A DNA stretch of 64,000 nt, taken from positions 30,602-94,601 of the forward strand of contig CAIQUZ010000113.1 in NCBI GenBank assembly GCA_903875135.1, written 5' to 3'. Both the position numbers and the translations under genes were made by a program. Positions 33,961 through 43,548 of the stretch are shown here, one piece after another. This DNA comes from an uncultured beta proteobacterium (GTDB lineage Bacteria > Pseudomonadota > Gammaproteobacteria > Burkholderiales > Burkholderiaceae). The stretch's first letter is position 1, and every line of letters begins with the position of its first letter. Below the pieces are notes generated by a model. That model did not search any database, had not been told where the DNA came from, and worked only from the letters and a program-made list of their open reading frames with translations.

Positions 33961-35634
33961 ATGCCACTCCCCCCAGCACCGACTCAAACAGCTGATGAAT
34001 TAAATATGCCAAAAAATAAAAAATTGGATCTCAATAAACCACCAGCTCCCCAAGTTGTTGCTAAATTTTCTGAAGAAGAAGTTGAACTAGAGGAAGTACT
34101 AACAGAAACTGGAGAGGTGAATTCCGTTCCACCAGCTAGTCATATTGCTCTTGAAACGATCAATAAAATGAAGCAAGTGACGCCAGCCAGACCAACTCGC
34201 AGTAACAATAAAAATCGTCGTTCCTCGGTTGATGCAAAGTTACGTCTATTTGTTTTAGACACTAATGTTTTAATGCATGATCCATCATCATTGTTTCGCT
34301 TCGAAGAACATGATGTCTACCTGCCAATGACAACCCTAGAAGAGTTAGATAACCATAAAAAAGGGATGAGTGAAGTAGCACGAAATGCCCGCATGGTGAG
34401 TCGGTCTCTAGATGGGCTGATTGATGACACAAGTGGTTTACTCGATGAAGGTATTCCACTCTCAAAATTAGGTAATAAAGATGCCACCGGAAAATTATTT
34501 TTCCAAACTGATTTAAAAGAAATGAAATTGCCCGAGGGACTCCCCGAGGGCAAAGGCGATAACATGATTCTGAGCGTGGTTCGCTCTCTGCAAGAATCGC
34601 ATAAACATTATGACGAAGTCGTATTGGTCTCTAAAGATATCAATATGCGAATTAAGGCAAGAGCCCTTGGCTTACCGGCGGAAGATTACTTTAACGATCA
34701 AGTATTAGAAGATCGTGATTTAATGTACGCGGGTGTATTGGCGCTACCAATTGATTTTTGGCCAAAGCATGGCAAAGAGATGGAAAGTTGGAGTGATGGC
34801 AAATCTGGCACGATGTATTATCGAATTACCGGCCCACTCGTTCCCTCAATGATGGTGAATCAATTTGTGTATCAAGAAAACACAGATGGTAGTACCCCAT
34901 TCTATGCACACGTCAAAGAAATTAACGGTAAAACCGCCTTATTGCAAACCTTAAAAGACTTTTCACATCAAAAAAATAACGTCTGGAGTATCACGGCACG
35001 AAATCGTGAACAAAATTTTGCCCTCAACCTCCTCATGAACCCTGAAGTGGATTTTGTGTCTCTCCTCGGACAAGCTGGAACAGGTAAAACTTTGCTCGCA
35101 TTAGCTGCAGGTCTAGAACAAGTTCTAGACAGTAAACGATACAACGAAATTATTATTACCAGAGCAACCGTTCCTGTTGGGGAAGATATTGGATTTTTAC
35201 CGGGTACTGAAGAAGAAAAAATGCAACCTTGGATGGGTGCATTTGATGATAATTTAGAAGTTCTGCACCGTAGCGATGATTCTGCTGGAGAATGGGGTCG
35301 TGCCGCGACACAAGAACTGATTCGGTCGCGCATTAAAGTAAAAAGTATGAACTTTATGCGAGGTAGAACGTTTGTGAGTAAGTTTGTCATTATTGACGAA
35401 GCGCAAAACTTAACGCCCAAACAAATGAAGACACTCATCACGCGTGCCGGACCAGGTACAAAAATGATTTGTTTAGGGAATATCGCGCAAATTGATACTC
35501 CTTACTTGACTGAAGGTTCGTCAGGACTAACCTATGTTGTTGATCGATTCAAAGGTTGGCGTCATGGTGGTCATGTGACTTTGGCGCGAGGCGAGCGTTC
35601 TCGTTTGGCAGATCATGCGGCGGAGATCCTATAA
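33961..35634 (+). CDS. PhoH family protein with N-terminal PIN domain
   Basis: This 557-residue protein has a PIN-type nuclease domain (start RLFVLDTNVLMHDPSSLFRF, about residue 97) and a C-terminal PhoH ATPase domain. The ATPase has Walker A GQAGTGKT, the conserved VGEDIGFLPGTEEEKMQPW and Walker B FVIIDEAQNLTP. PIN-PhoH proteins are thought to be RNA helicase-nucleases. The first 90 residues are acidic and proline-rich. The start at 33961 follows a strong AAGGAG. The end overlaps the next gene by 20 bases. Confidence 0.94.
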   Translation: MPLPPAPTQTADELNMPKNKKLDLNKPPAPQVVAKFSEEEVELEEVLTETGEVNSVPPASHIALETINKMKQVTPARPTRSNNKNRRSSVDAKLRLFVLDTNVLMHDPSSLFRFEEHDVYLPMTTLEELDNHKKGMSEVARNARMVSRSLDGLIDDTSGLLDEGIPLSKLGNKDATGKLFFQTDLKEMKLPEGLPEGKGDNMILSVVRSLQESHKHYDEVVLVSKDINMRIKARALGLPAEDYFNDQVLEDRDLMYAGVLALPIDFWPKHGKEMESWSDGKSGTMYYRITGPLVPSMMVNQFVYQENTDGSTPFYAHVKEINGKTALLQTLKDFSHQKNNVWSITARNREQNFALNLLMNPEVDFVSLLGQAGTGKTLLALAAGLEQVLDSKRYNEIIITRATVPVGEDIGFLPGTEEEKMQPWMGAFDDNLEVLHRSDDSAGEWGRAATQELIRSRIKVKSMNFMRGRTFVSKFVIIDEAQNLTPKQMKTLITRAGPGTKMICLGNIAQIDTPYLTEGSSGLTYVVDRFKGWRHGGHVTLARGERSRLADHAAEIL

Positions 35635-36139
35635 AGTTGCTTTACTCGCAGTCCTGATCGCCTTGCTATCAGGCTGCGCTTCCTTCACTTCCAATGATGT
35701 ATCGAAGTCGTTAAGTAGTCCTACTCAGTTACCTGATTTTTCGAAGGATAGCAGCGCTGGTCTAGATGATATTTCTGTAGCAGCCGTCAGCCTCATCGGC
35801 ACCCCATATCGTTGGGGTGGCAACACGCCTCAGAGTGGCTTTGACTGCAGTGGACTAGTTGGCTATGTTGTCCAAGTTACAAGAAAAAAAAGATTGCCTC
35901 GAACCACAACGGATTTGGGGCAGTATGGAACATCTTTGAACCGACAAACTCCAGCACCCGGAGATCTTGTGTTTTTCAACACATTAGGTGATGCACACTC
36001 ACATGTTGGTATTTATGTTGGGCAGGGGCGATTTGTGCATTCTCCCTCAACCGGCGGGACTGTCCGCATTGATGAGATCAAAAATCCCTACTGGGCTACA
36101 CGCTATACCGAAGCCCGTAGAGTGGTGGTGAATAATTAA
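35615..36139 (+). CDS. NlpC/P60 family lipoprotein (peptidoglycan endopeptidase)
   Basis: This is a 174-residue lipoprotein with a short signal and lipobox LLSGCAS. Its NlpC/P60 domain carries the catalytic cysteine in FDCSGLVGYV and histidines in SHVGIYVG and RFVHSPS. Such enzymes cut stem-peptide bonds in the murein. The ATG lies inside the end of phoH, so translation is probably coupled. It converges with the hydrolase gene on the other strand, overlapping it by four bases. Confidence 0.92.
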   Translation: MRRRSYKVALLAVLIALLSGCASFTSNDVSKSLSSPTQLPDFSKDSSAGLDDISVAAVSLIGTPYRWGGNTPQSGFDCSGLVGYVVQVTRKKRLPRTTTDLGQYGTSLNRQTPAPGDLVFFNTLGDAHSHVGIYVGQGRFVHSPSTGGTVRIDEIKNPYWATRYTEARRVVVNN

Positions 36140-36951
36140 TCTTCTTCGTACTCATACTCGCCAAAGATATCATCCTCTAAACCGAAAAAATCCGTTAAGT
36201 GCTGATTGAATAATTCTGTCTGCTCGACATTAGAAATATGCGAAGCATTCGGAATAATATGTAAGACTGAATCATGAATCTGTGAATGAATTTTCTTCGC
36301 CATCTCCGGAGGGGTGCCATGGTCATGCTCACCAACAATAATCATCGTTGGGCAATTAATCTCTTTTAATCGATCAAAAGTATTCACGTGTGCAATCGCA
36401 GCACTACATCCTGCAAAACCTTCCACAGGTGTGGCTAATATACCTTGGGCAATTTTTTGTAAAGCCGGCGAATTCGCATTTTTATAATCTTGCGTGAACC
36501 ACCTTGTCAACGTACTATCCAGTAGACCTTGCATTCCCTGATCACGAGCAATCTGAGCACGATCTCCCCACATCTGAACCGCATTTTCAGGACGACGACT
36601 CGTCGTATCAGCAAGCACGATCGATAAAAATACTTGAGGTAGTTTCAAGATCATCGTCTGACCAATCATCCCACCCATCGATAAACCCATCCAGTGCATT
36701 CTCTGGATACCCAACTCAATCATCAACTCAAATGCGTCGTTGGCTAAATCATCTAAGGTATAAGGTGCTTTTGGAACAATACTTTTACCATGCCCCCGGG
36801 TGTCAAAACGGAGCACTTTAAAATGCTTTTTAAGTAACTCCATTTGTGGATCCCACATATGCAAGTCACATGCTAAAGAATGAGATAAGATCAACCAAGG
36901 ACCTTCACCTTCAATTTCATAATACAACCCATTTTTACTTGTTCCTTGCAT
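36136..36951 (-). CDS. Alpha/beta hydrolase, 3-oxoadipate enol-lactonase-like
   Basis: This is a 271-residue alpha/beta hydrolase. The nucleophile elbow is GLSMGGMIG and the charge-relay His is in NASHISNVEQ. The early LILSHSLACDLHMWDPQM and FDTRGHGKS resemble PcaD-type lactonases and related carboxylesterases. The last dozen residues are strongly acidic. GGAGAGGAAG precedes the ATG. It follows a Bug receptor gene by 15 bases, probably in one unit. The substrate is unknown. Confidence 0.88.
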   Translation of the reverse strand: MQGTSKNGLYYEIEGEGPWLILSHSLACDLHMWDPQMELLKKHFKVLRFDTRGHGKSIVPKAPYTLDDLANDAFELMIELGIQRMHWMGLSMGGMIGQTMILKLPQVFLSIVLADTTSRRPENAVQMWGDRAQIARDQGMQGLLDSTLTRWFTQDYKNANSPALQKIAQGILATPVEGFAGCSAAIAHVNTFDRLKEINCPTMIIVGEHDHGTPPEMAKKIHSQIHDSVLHIIPNASHISNVEQTELFNQHLTDFFGLEDDIFGEYEYEED

Positions 36952-36966
36952 CTTCCTCTCCTTTAT

Positions 36967-37941
36967 TTATTCAGCTGTAATCTTTGCAGCTTTAGCAATA
37001 CGTATAAATTCATTCACTTGAATTTTGATCATTTTATCGAAATCATCAGGCGTGTTCGAAGTTGGCTCGAGGCCTAAGCTAGCATATCTGTCTTTTACAT
37101 CCGGTAATTGATTAATTCTTTTTACCTCTTGAGAGATTTGCACCAAAATATCTTTAGGCGTGCCCATCGGAGCGATCAGTCCATACCAAAACTCCCATTG
37201 ATAACCGGGCACTGTCTCTGCCACAGTTGGTAAATTGGGGAACTCTTTACCTCTTTGTAAAGAGGTAATGGCAATAGCTTTGGCACGCCCATCACGCACC
37301 ATATTAATAGCGCTTGCGTAGGGACTAATAAAAAAGTCGACGCGCCCTGATAACACTTCGGTGATTCCCTCAGGGATCCCTTTTGTCGGTACATGTAAAA
37401 ACTCAACACCAGTTTTTGCTTGCAAGATCTCTGCCGCAAAATGAGAGCCACTGCCAACACCTGCGGAACTAAAGGTATATTTACCTGGATCTTTTTTAGC
37501 TAGGGCAATGAATTCAGCCATCGTATTCACTTTTAAATTCGGCGAGACCAACACTAATGCAGAGCCAGTCGCCGTTAAAGTAACCCCCTCTAAATCCTTC
37601 AATGTATCAAAAGGCAACTTACTATAAATCGCTGGAGCTATTGCAAAAGCATTCGAGACCGACAATAAGGTATATCCATCTGGTTTAGAGCTAGCAACGA
37701 CTTGCGTGGCAATATTAGATCCCGCACCTGGGCGATTTTCAACCACCACACTTTGCCCCCATTTTTCAGTCCACTTTTGGCCAATGACCCGTGCCGAAAT
37801 ATCAGGGCCACCGCCAGGAGAAAAACCAACAACAATCTTTACCGACTTATTGGGATATGGTTGTGCCCCTACATCAACAACACCCAAAATCAAAAATAAA
37901 GCAATGAATATGCAGATGGGTTGAAATCTATAATTTTTCAT
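36967..37941 (-). CDS. Bug-type (tripartite tricarboxylate transporter) substrate-binding protein
   Basis: This is a 324-residue periplasmic receptor with a signal peptide of about 27 residues cut near GVVDVGAQ. The Bug hallmarks PYPNKSVKIVVGFSPGGGPD, SARVIGQ, VENRPGAGSNIA and SSKPDGYTLL are all present. No TctA or TctB membrane genes are nearby, as is common for the many orphan Bug proteins of Burkholderiales. It is divergent from a second Bug gene. The ligand is probably a carboxylate but is not readable. Confidence 0.93.
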   Translation of the reverse strand: MKNYRFQPICIFIALFLILGVVDVGAQPYPNKSVKIVVGFSPGGGPDISARVIGQKWTEKWGQSVVVENRPGAGSNIATQVVASSKPDGYTLLSVSNAFAIAPAIYSKLPFDTLKDLEGVTLTATGSALVLVSPNLKVNTMAEFIALAKKDPGKYTFSSAGVGSGSHFAAEILQAKTGVEFLHVPTKGIPEGITEVLSGRVDFFISPYASAINMVRDGRAKAIAITSLQRGKEFPNLPTVAETVPGYQWEFWYGLIAPMGTPKDILVQISQEVKRINQLPDVKDRYASLGLEPTSNTPDDFDKMIKIQVNEFIRIAKAAKITAE

Positions 37942-38035
37942 GTACGCCTCAGTGGAAAGACTCTATGATACCGAATCATTTATCCTACTGAATAATCTAA
38001 AAGGTCTAAAATACATATTCTCACAAAGAAAGAAC

Positions 38036-39022
38036 ATGATGGCCTTAAAAAAATTGCTCAGTAAAAAGTGTTTGATGATCATCTTGATCACCCTATGCAG
38101 CAGCCTCAATACTGCTCAAGCTGATAACTTTCCCGCAAAAACGATTACGATTGTTGTCCCAACAGCTCCTGGAGGCGCCAACGATGCCATGGCGCGCATC
38201 ATTGCTCAAGGACTCAGCCAAAAATTAGGTCAATCCGTGATTGTTGAAAATCGCGCTGGTGCCAATGGGGCGATCGCTAGCGAATTTGTTGCCAGAGCAA
38301 CTCCCGATGGCTATACCTTGATGTTTGGCTATATTGGTACTCATGGTATTAATCCTGTATTACAAAAGCTACGCTATGACCCAGTAAAAAGTTTTGAACC
38401 TATTTCGATGGTGGCGACATCTCCGACTCTGGTTGTCGCAAATATGAACCTCCCTGTCAAAAATGCTAAAGAATTAGTGACTCTTTTAAAGTCAGAACCC
38501 GGTAAGTATTCCTATGCCTCAGCAGGTAAAGGTACCGCACCACACCTGACTGGTGAACTGTTTAAATTAAATACGGGAACTGAGATGTTGCACGTTCCTT
38601 ATAAAGGCTCATCGCCTGCCATTCTCGATACGATTGGTGGTACCACCCAAGTCATGTTTCCCAGTCTATTTACCGCTTTTCCTCAAATTAAAGGTGGCAA
38701 ATTAAAAGCATTAGGCATCGCGGGTAAAAAAAGGTCGCCTGTTTTACCAGATGTCCCAACCCTAGCTGAACAAGGTATACCGAATATTGATGTTGATCAA
38801 TGGTATGCCATGTTCGCTCCAGCAGGTACCCCTAAACCCATTATTCAAGTGCTGAATAAAAGCCTCATCGCGGTCTTAAATGAAAAAACAAATGAACAAA
38901 AAATTGAAGAGCAAGGTGCTAGTGTAGATACATCAACACCCGAAGAACTCCATGAATTTGTTAAAAAAGAAGCAATTCGTTGGAAAAAAGTCGTCGATGC
39001 TGCCAAAATCACTGTGGATTAA
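38036..39022 (+). CDS. Bug-type substrate-binding protein
   Basis: This 328-residue Bug receptor has a signal peptide ending at LNTAQA. Conserved parts are ITIVVPTAPGGANDAMARII, VENRAGANGAIAS and ATPDGYTLMFG. I chose ATG at 38036; the longer reading from 37940 overlaps the divergent Bug gene and adds 32 residues that do not look like a signal. It is followed three bases later by a second binding protein of another type. Confidence 0.92.
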   Translation: MMALKKLLSKKCLMIILITLCSSLNTAQADNFPAKTITIVVPTAPGGANDAMARIIAQGLSQKLGQSVIVENRAGANGAIASEFVARATPDGYTLMFGYIGTHGINPVLQKLRYDPVKSFEPISMVATSPTLVVANMNLPVKNAKELVTLLKSEPGKYSYASAGKGTAPHLTGELFKLNTGTEMLHVPYKGSSPAILDTIGGTTQVMFPSLFTAFPQIKGGKLKALGIAGKKRSPVLPDVPTLAEQGIPNIDVDQWYAMFAPAGTPKPIIQVLNKSLIAVLNEKTNEQKIEEQGASVDTSTPEELHEFVKKEAIRWKKVVDAAKITVD

Positions 39023-39024
39023 TC

Positions 39025-39753
39025 ATGTCAAAACAAACTCTATCTGTTATTACCTCCGGGGCTTTTGCTGCAGCTCTGAAACTTTTAGCCCCGAAGTATG
39101 AGCAAAAAACTGGGCACACCATCCAACTTTCTTTTGGGTCCTCCATGGGAACTGCCGTAGATTCAATTCCCACGCGACTCTCCCAAGGTGAAGTGTTTGA
39201 TGTATTAGTGTTGGCTGGGCCAGCGCTCGACAATTTTATTAAAGATGGCGTTATTGCCACTGGCACTAAAGTCGACCTAGCCGGCTCAAGAATGGCGGCC
39301 GCAGTAAGGACTGGTGATCAGGTCCCCGATCTTTCTACCCTAGATGGCTTTAAAAAGACCCTGCTCAACACCCCAAGAATTGCCTATTCCGCAAGTGCTA
39401 GTGGCACTTACTTATCGGAGGAAGTCTTTCCTAACATTGGGGTTGCTGAGCAAATGGCTAAAACCGCTAAAAAGATTTTTGGTGAACGCGTTGGGACAAT
39501 TCTGATGCGTCATGAAACCGATTTAGGATTTCAACAATACTCAGAACTGCTCCCCATTGCAGGCATCGATATTATTCGAGAACTACCCCCTGAAATCCAA
39601 AAGACTTTTTACTTTACCGCAGGTATTGGGGCTAAAACAACAAAACGAACCTTCGCAGAAGAGTTTATTACCTTCTTAGCATCCCAAGAGGCGGCCTCAA
39701 CAATACAAGAGACTGGTCTTGATGCGGTTGTATCGCCCTTACCTTGGAAATAA
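39025..39753 (+). CDS. ModA-like substrate-binding domain protein without a signal peptide
   Basis: This is a 242-residue type II periplasmic-binding fold protein related to molybdate/tungstate receptors. Typical parts are SVITSGAFAAALKLLAPKYE, FGSSMGTAVDSIP and VFDVLVLAGPALD. From the ATG at 39025 there is no export signal, and the upstream in-frame sequence overlaps the Bug gene, so it looks cytoplasmic. No modB or modC is near. It may sense a small anion or metabolite; the function is unknown. Confidence 0.85.
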   Translation: MSKQTLSVITSGAFAAALKLLAPKYEQKTGHTIQLSFGSSMGTAVDSIPTRLSQGEVFDVLVLAGPALDNFIKDGVIATGTKVDLAGSRMAAAVRTGDQVPDLSTLDGFKKTLLNTPRIAYSASASGTYLSEEVFPNIGVAEQMAKTAKKIFGERVGTILMRHETDLGFQQYSELLPIAGIDIIRELPPEIQKTFYFTAGIGAKTTKRTFAEEFITFLASQEAASTIQETGLDAVVSPLPWK

Positions 39754-39878
39754 TATCGATGTTTTGACCCATCATCAGGAGTAGTAGTAATACCAATAGG
39801 TTATCTACCTATAGTTTTCAATAATTTTCTCAATTAAATTAGTCACTTATTTAATACTCTTGAGAAAAGGTGTTGACT

Positions 39879-40163
39879 ATGACGACCCTTCAAGTCAATG
39901 GACATATCGTAGAAGTAACTGCTGAGCTGAATACCCCATTAATTTGGATCTTGCGCGAACAATTGGGACTCGTAGCAACAAAATACGGCTGCGACACAGG
40001 TTTGTGCGGAGCTTGCTCAATTTATGTCAATGGTGAGTTAGTTCGTTCTTGCTCTTTTCCTTTGTCAGACATTAAGGAAAATGATCAAATTATGACCGTC
40101 GATGGCATTTCCCAGGCAAGATCCTATCAATTAAATACGAGAAACGACCGAGTCAATATTTGA
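39879..40163 (+). pseudogene. Truncated [2Fe-2S] subunit of a molybdenum hydroxylase
   Basis: This 94-residue reading frame has the plant-type ferredoxin half of a Mo-hydroxylase small subunit: KYGCDTGLCGAC and VRSC. It then stops being recognisable after MTVDGISQ and ends. The second cluster (CGFC and CRC motifs) is missing; the full subunits in this window are 157 and 166 residues. AAAGG lies 8 bases before the ATG. The GFA gene ends three bases beyond on the opposite strand. It is probably a remnant, although a free one-cluster ferredoxin is possible. Confidence 0.65.
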
Positions 40164-40165
40164 AG

Positions 40166-40564
40166 CTAGGGGCGTTCTTGATGCTGAGTGGCATCATCCA
40201 AAATATCGTACCATTCAGCCTTACTTCCCACATAAATATGTGAGCTTACTTTGGTATCTATTGTGTCATCTAAGGTGCCTAAACGCACCCTCATAATCAG
40301 TGGTGTAGTGGCACGTTGACTATATAGTTGAGAACCACAATGCGAGCAAAAAAATCGGTCAACCTTTCCTGGGTTATCGAATTTTTTAATGCGATCCTGC
40401 CCTTTAGTCACTTCAAAATTAGACCGTAAAATTTCAGTTGATGTCACAAATGCCGAACCACTGGACTTTCGACAACGCTGGCAGTGACAAAAAATAATAG
40501 GCCCTAATTGATCATGAATTTGGTATTCAATTTCACCACACAAACAACTTCCGTGAATCGTCAT
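40166..40564 (-). CDS. GFA (glutathione-dependent formaldehyde-activating) family protein
   Basis: This 132-residue protein has the zinc-binding cysteines of the GFA/CENP-V fold: GSCLCGEIEY, CHCQRCRKSSG and FFCSHCGSQL. The biochemical role of most members is unproven. I chose ATG at 40564 because AAGGAA precedes it; the reading from 40603 overlaps the amidase end and adds 13 residues. It is the last gene of the amidase group. Confidence 0.9.
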   Translation of the reverse strand: MTIHGSCLCGEIEYQIHDQLGPIIFCHCQRCRKSSGSAFVTSTEILRSNFEVTKGQDRIKKFDNPGKVDRFFCSHCGSQLYSQRATTPLIMRVRLGTLDDTIDTKVSSHIYVGSKAEWYDILDDATQHQERP

Positions 40565-40572
40565 GTTTTTCC

Positions 40573-41955
40573 TTAAGCAGTAGGTGGAAGCTGATGATGC
40601 CAATGGGTCTGAGTTTGATAAGCATGGGTAATTCTTAACAGAATATCTTCCGATAAGTCTTGACCTACCAACTGGAATCCCACAGGCATTTTGCGTGATG
40701 AAAATCCACCAGGAACGCTAATCGAAGGCAATCCTAAATAATTAATCGCCTTAGTTACATGCGTTATTTTTCCAACCCCTTTTAACACTTCCTCTAACGT
40801 TCCCCGAGTACTCTCTTCAATCGATGGTGTATGGACTTGTATCGTGGGTATAAACATCGCATCACAATGCGCAAATACTTGGTCATTAAATTGAGCTTGA
40901 TATTTTTTGATCTGCGTTAGTGCATTCTGATAATCTTCGTTGGAATATAGATAGCCAGCTTCAATTCTTGCTCTGACTTGATCTGCGTAAGCATCTGGTG
41001 ATTGCTTAAGCCATTCATGGTGAACCTGCAAGGATTCAACACCCATCAAGATGCCCATCATTTGATTAATAGTTGCCATCTCGGGGTTATCTAATTCCAC
41101 AATCTCAAGTCCTAATGATTGAAAAATGGCCACATTTTCTAAGAGCACCTTTTCGATCTCGGGATCAACGCCTTCCCAATAATAACGTTTAGGTATACCA
41201 ATGCGAAGTCCCTTAACTGACTTATTCAAAAGAGCTTCATAATCATATTGTTTATTGGTCAACACTGTCAGCATCCTGGCGCAATCGCGAGCATTTTGCG
41301 CAATAGGGCCAACGCAGTCCAGTGTATGCGCTAAAGGAAAAACACCTTCTGTGCTAACTAACTGCCTTGAGGTCTTTAAACCAGTGACACCACACATGGT
41401 CGCTGGATGGCGAATTGATCCCCCCGTATCACTGCCAATCGCGCCAAAAACCATCCGAGCACTGACAGCGATGGCAGACCCACTCGATGAACCACCACAA
41501 ACCATCAACTCGTTCCAAGGGTTTTTAGCATGTCCATAGTGTTGATTAAACCCAGTGGGACCCATCGCAAATTCAGTCATGTGCAATGAACCTGTATAGA
41601 CCTGCCCTGCGGCTTCAAAATAGTCCATCACAACGGAGTTGTTTTCGGGGATATGATTTTTTAGAATTTTAGATCCTACATGCGCCGTTCTTCCTGCCAT
41701 AAAAATTAAATCTTTATGGGCTAACGGTACTCCATGCAAAAGACCTAAAGGACGATGATGCGCTTGCAAATCATCGAGAACTAAAGCGCGTTTTAAAGCA
41801 CTCTCCTCGTCCAACCGAAACACTGCATTGAGCTGCGTTCCAATGCGTTTTAAACGATCAATAGACCACCGTGTGAGTTCGTAAGAACTAATTTGACGAC
41901 TTTTTACCGCATCAACCGTCGTGCATAAATCCCAATGCAAAATATCTTTCATCAT
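40573..41955 (-). CDS. Amidase signature family hydrolase
   Basis: This is a 460-residue amidase of the GatA-like signature family. The catalytic Ser-cisSer-Lys system is visible: the Lys in PLAHKDLIF, and the serines in GGSSSGSAIAV and GSDTGGSIRHPA. It would hydrolyse an amide to acid and ammonia in the cytoplasm. The gene begins directly after the deacetylase stop. With the deacetylase and aldolase upstream it suggests breakdown of a nitrogen compound. It lacks the GatB/GatC neighbours expected of a tRNA amidotransferase. Confidence 0.92.
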   Translation of the reverse strand: MMKDILHWDLCTTVDAVKSRQISSYELTRWSIDRLKRIGTQLNAVFRLDEESALKRALVLDDLQAHHRPLGLLHGVPLAHKDLIFMAGRTAHVGSKILKNHIPENNSVVMDYFEAAGQVYTGSLHMTEFAMGPTGFNQHYGHAKNPWNELMVCGGSSSGSAIAVSARMVFGAIGSDTGGSIRHPATMCGVTGLKTSRQLVSTEGVFPLAHTLDCVGPIAQNARDCARMLTVLTNKQYDYEALLNKSVKGLRIGIPKRYYWEGVDPEIEKVLLENVAIFQSLGLEIVELDNPEMATINQMMGILMGVESLQVHHEWLKQSPDAYADQVRARIEAGYLYSNEDYQNALTQIKKYQAQFNDQVFAHCDAMFIPTIQVHTPSIEESTRGTLEEVLKGVGKITHVTKAINYLGLPSISVPGGFSSRKMPVGFQLVGQDLSEDILLRITHAYQTQTHWHHQLPPTA

Positions 41956-42837
41956 TTATTTCTCTGGATAAGCTGCGTTGTACCACTCATAAATCTCTTC
42001 TCCCGTCATGTGAACCACTCCTTCGTGACGGTTAATATGCTCATATACTTTTTTCAAATAAGCGATCCTGAACGGCATGCCACTAATGTATGGGTGGATG
42101 GCAATCGATAATATCTTTGGACGCTCATTGGCCTCTTCATAATATTGATCAAATGTGTCGATACATTTTTGCGTCCAATAATTTGCTTCATGGTGCTGTA
42201 CGATCATCATTGGAATATCATTATTTTCAACGGTATAAGGCAATGTGACTAACGACCCATGTTCTGTTTTAATTCTGGTAGGTTCATCGTCATACGGAAA
42301 GTCACCGACATACTTCACACCAGCTTTGGCCAGTAAATCAGGAGTTTCAAAAGTTTGCGTCAAGCCAGGTCCTAACCAACCCACAGGGCGCTTGCCCGTA
42401 AACGCTTCAATCGTTTCCATCGATTTAGCAATCATTTCCGCTTGATTCTCGACCTTATGGATCGGCATTTGTTCATATGAATGCCCCATAAATTCCCATC
42501 CAGCATCTAGACAAGCTTGTGCAACTCTGGGGTAATCAATACAAACACGAGCATTGAGAGCCAAGGTCGGCTTGATATTCAGTGAATCATATAAGCTTTT
42601 AAACCGCCAAAAACCAACTCGCATGCCGTACTCATGCCATGCCCAATTCGGGACATCAGGTAGTAACGGCACACCGGTTGGAGCAGGAATCACCTGACGC
42701 GCCATGGGCCTAGAAATGTCCCATACTTCTAAATTTACAATGCTCCAAATAATGACTTTTGCTTTTTTTGGAAACTTCAGCGGTGGGCGATCAACAATCG
42801 CTGAAAAAGTGGTTCTCTCTGTAGGTGACATGGGCAT
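41956..42837 (-). CDS. Polysaccharide deacetylase family protein, allantoinase (PuuE)-like
   Basis: This 293-residue NodB-fold hydrolase resembles the PuuE/allantoinase branch, not sugar deacetylases. Visible parts are NWAWHEYGMRVGFWR, ALNARVCIDYPRVA, GWEFMGHSYEQ and WLGPGLTQTFET. Members of this branch open cyclic amides such as allantoin. AGGAAG lies before the ATG. It is followed immediately by the amidase, which suits sequential hydrolysis of a cyclic nitrogen compound. The substrate is an inference. Confidence 0.85.
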   Translation of the reverse strand: MPMSPTERTTFSAIVDRPPLKFPKKAKVIIWSIVNLEVWDISRPMARQVIPAPTGVPLLPDVPNWAWHEYGMRVGFWRFKSLYDSLNIKPTLALNARVCIDYPRVAQACLDAGWEFMGHSYEQMPIHKVENQAEMIAKSMETIEAFTGKRPVGWLGPGLTQTFETPDLLAKAGVKYVGDFPYDDEPTRIKTEHGSLVTLPYTVENNDIPMMIVQHHEANYWTQKCIDTFDQYYEEANERPKILSIAIHPYISGMPFRIAYLKKVYEHINRHEGVVHMTGEEIYEWYNAAYPEK

Positions 42838-42848
42838 GATTGGGCTTC

Positions 42849-43526
42849 CTATGATGTGGATGTTTTAAATGTTTTAAAACCTGCTTGAATGATCTGTCCG
42901 AGGGTGCAGTATAAAAACTGCGCACCTTGTGTAGTCAGTTTATCCTGCGAACTTGGTAGACCTGGAATCCCCCAAAGTCGTTGGTTTTTTTGTAATTCCT
43001 GAATGACGCCATCAATCGCTTGCCACAAGGGCACTGCTTCAAGACTACCCTTAAACCCCATGCTGTGTGAGAGATCATTAGGGCCGATCAAAAAACTATC
43101 AACAGCTTTTGAAGCTGACATTGCAACAATATTATCGACTGCTGTCTGAGACTCAATTTGAGCAATGCTCATCAATTTTTCAGGCTGCCCTTTACTGACG
43201 TAATCAAGGATTTGAGCAATCTGCTCCAACTCTTCAACGGTATCCGTATGAGGAACAACAATACCGTCAATTCCACGGTCGAGATAACGAATCAATATTT
43301 CTGGTTGTTTGGACTCACTTCTGAGCATCGTGAACATGCCGTAACTTTTCGCACTTCTGACAATCGGTCCAATACTTTCGATGCCGATCGCCGTCCGCTC
43401 ACAATCAATAAATAAGCACTTCGCGCCTGCCGCAGCTAGCATGTCAACCGCGTCCAGTGAGGGGCCACCAACATTAATTGCCCAAGTCAAATCGTGAGAT
43501 GACAAGTGCTCAAATAAAGAATTCAT
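42849..43526 (-). CDS. HpcH/HpaI aldolase/citrate lyase family protein
   Basis: This 225-residue TIM-barrel lyase is somewhat shorter than the usual 250-260. It shows CLFIDCERTAIG (metal-site Glu), TMLRSESKQPEI and GIDGIVVPHTDTVEE, as in HpcH/HpaI aldolases that split 2-keto-hydroxy acids to pyruvate or glyoxylate plus an aldehyde. It is the first gene of the aldolase-deacetylase-amidase-GFA group and is separated from the upstream hydroxylase genes by a strong hairpin. Confidence 0.85.
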   Translation of the reverse strand: MNSLFEHLSSHDLTWAINVGGPSLDAVDMLAAAGAKCLFIDCERTAIGIESIGPIVRSAKSYGMFTMLRSESKQPEILIRYLDRGIDGIVVPHTDTVEELEQIAQILDYVSKGQPEKLMSIAQIESQTAVDNIVAMSASKAVDSFLIGPNDLSHSMGFKGSLEAVPLWQAIDGVIQELQKNQRLWGIPGLPSSQDKLTTQGAQFLYCTLGQIIQAGFKTFKTSTS

Positions 43527-43548
43527 AAAATATTCACTAAAAATTTAA

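Noticed and set aside
40573..41955. GatA subunit of the tRNA amidotransferase
   Set aside because: No gatB or gatC neighbours; the context is catabolic, so a general amidase is more likely.
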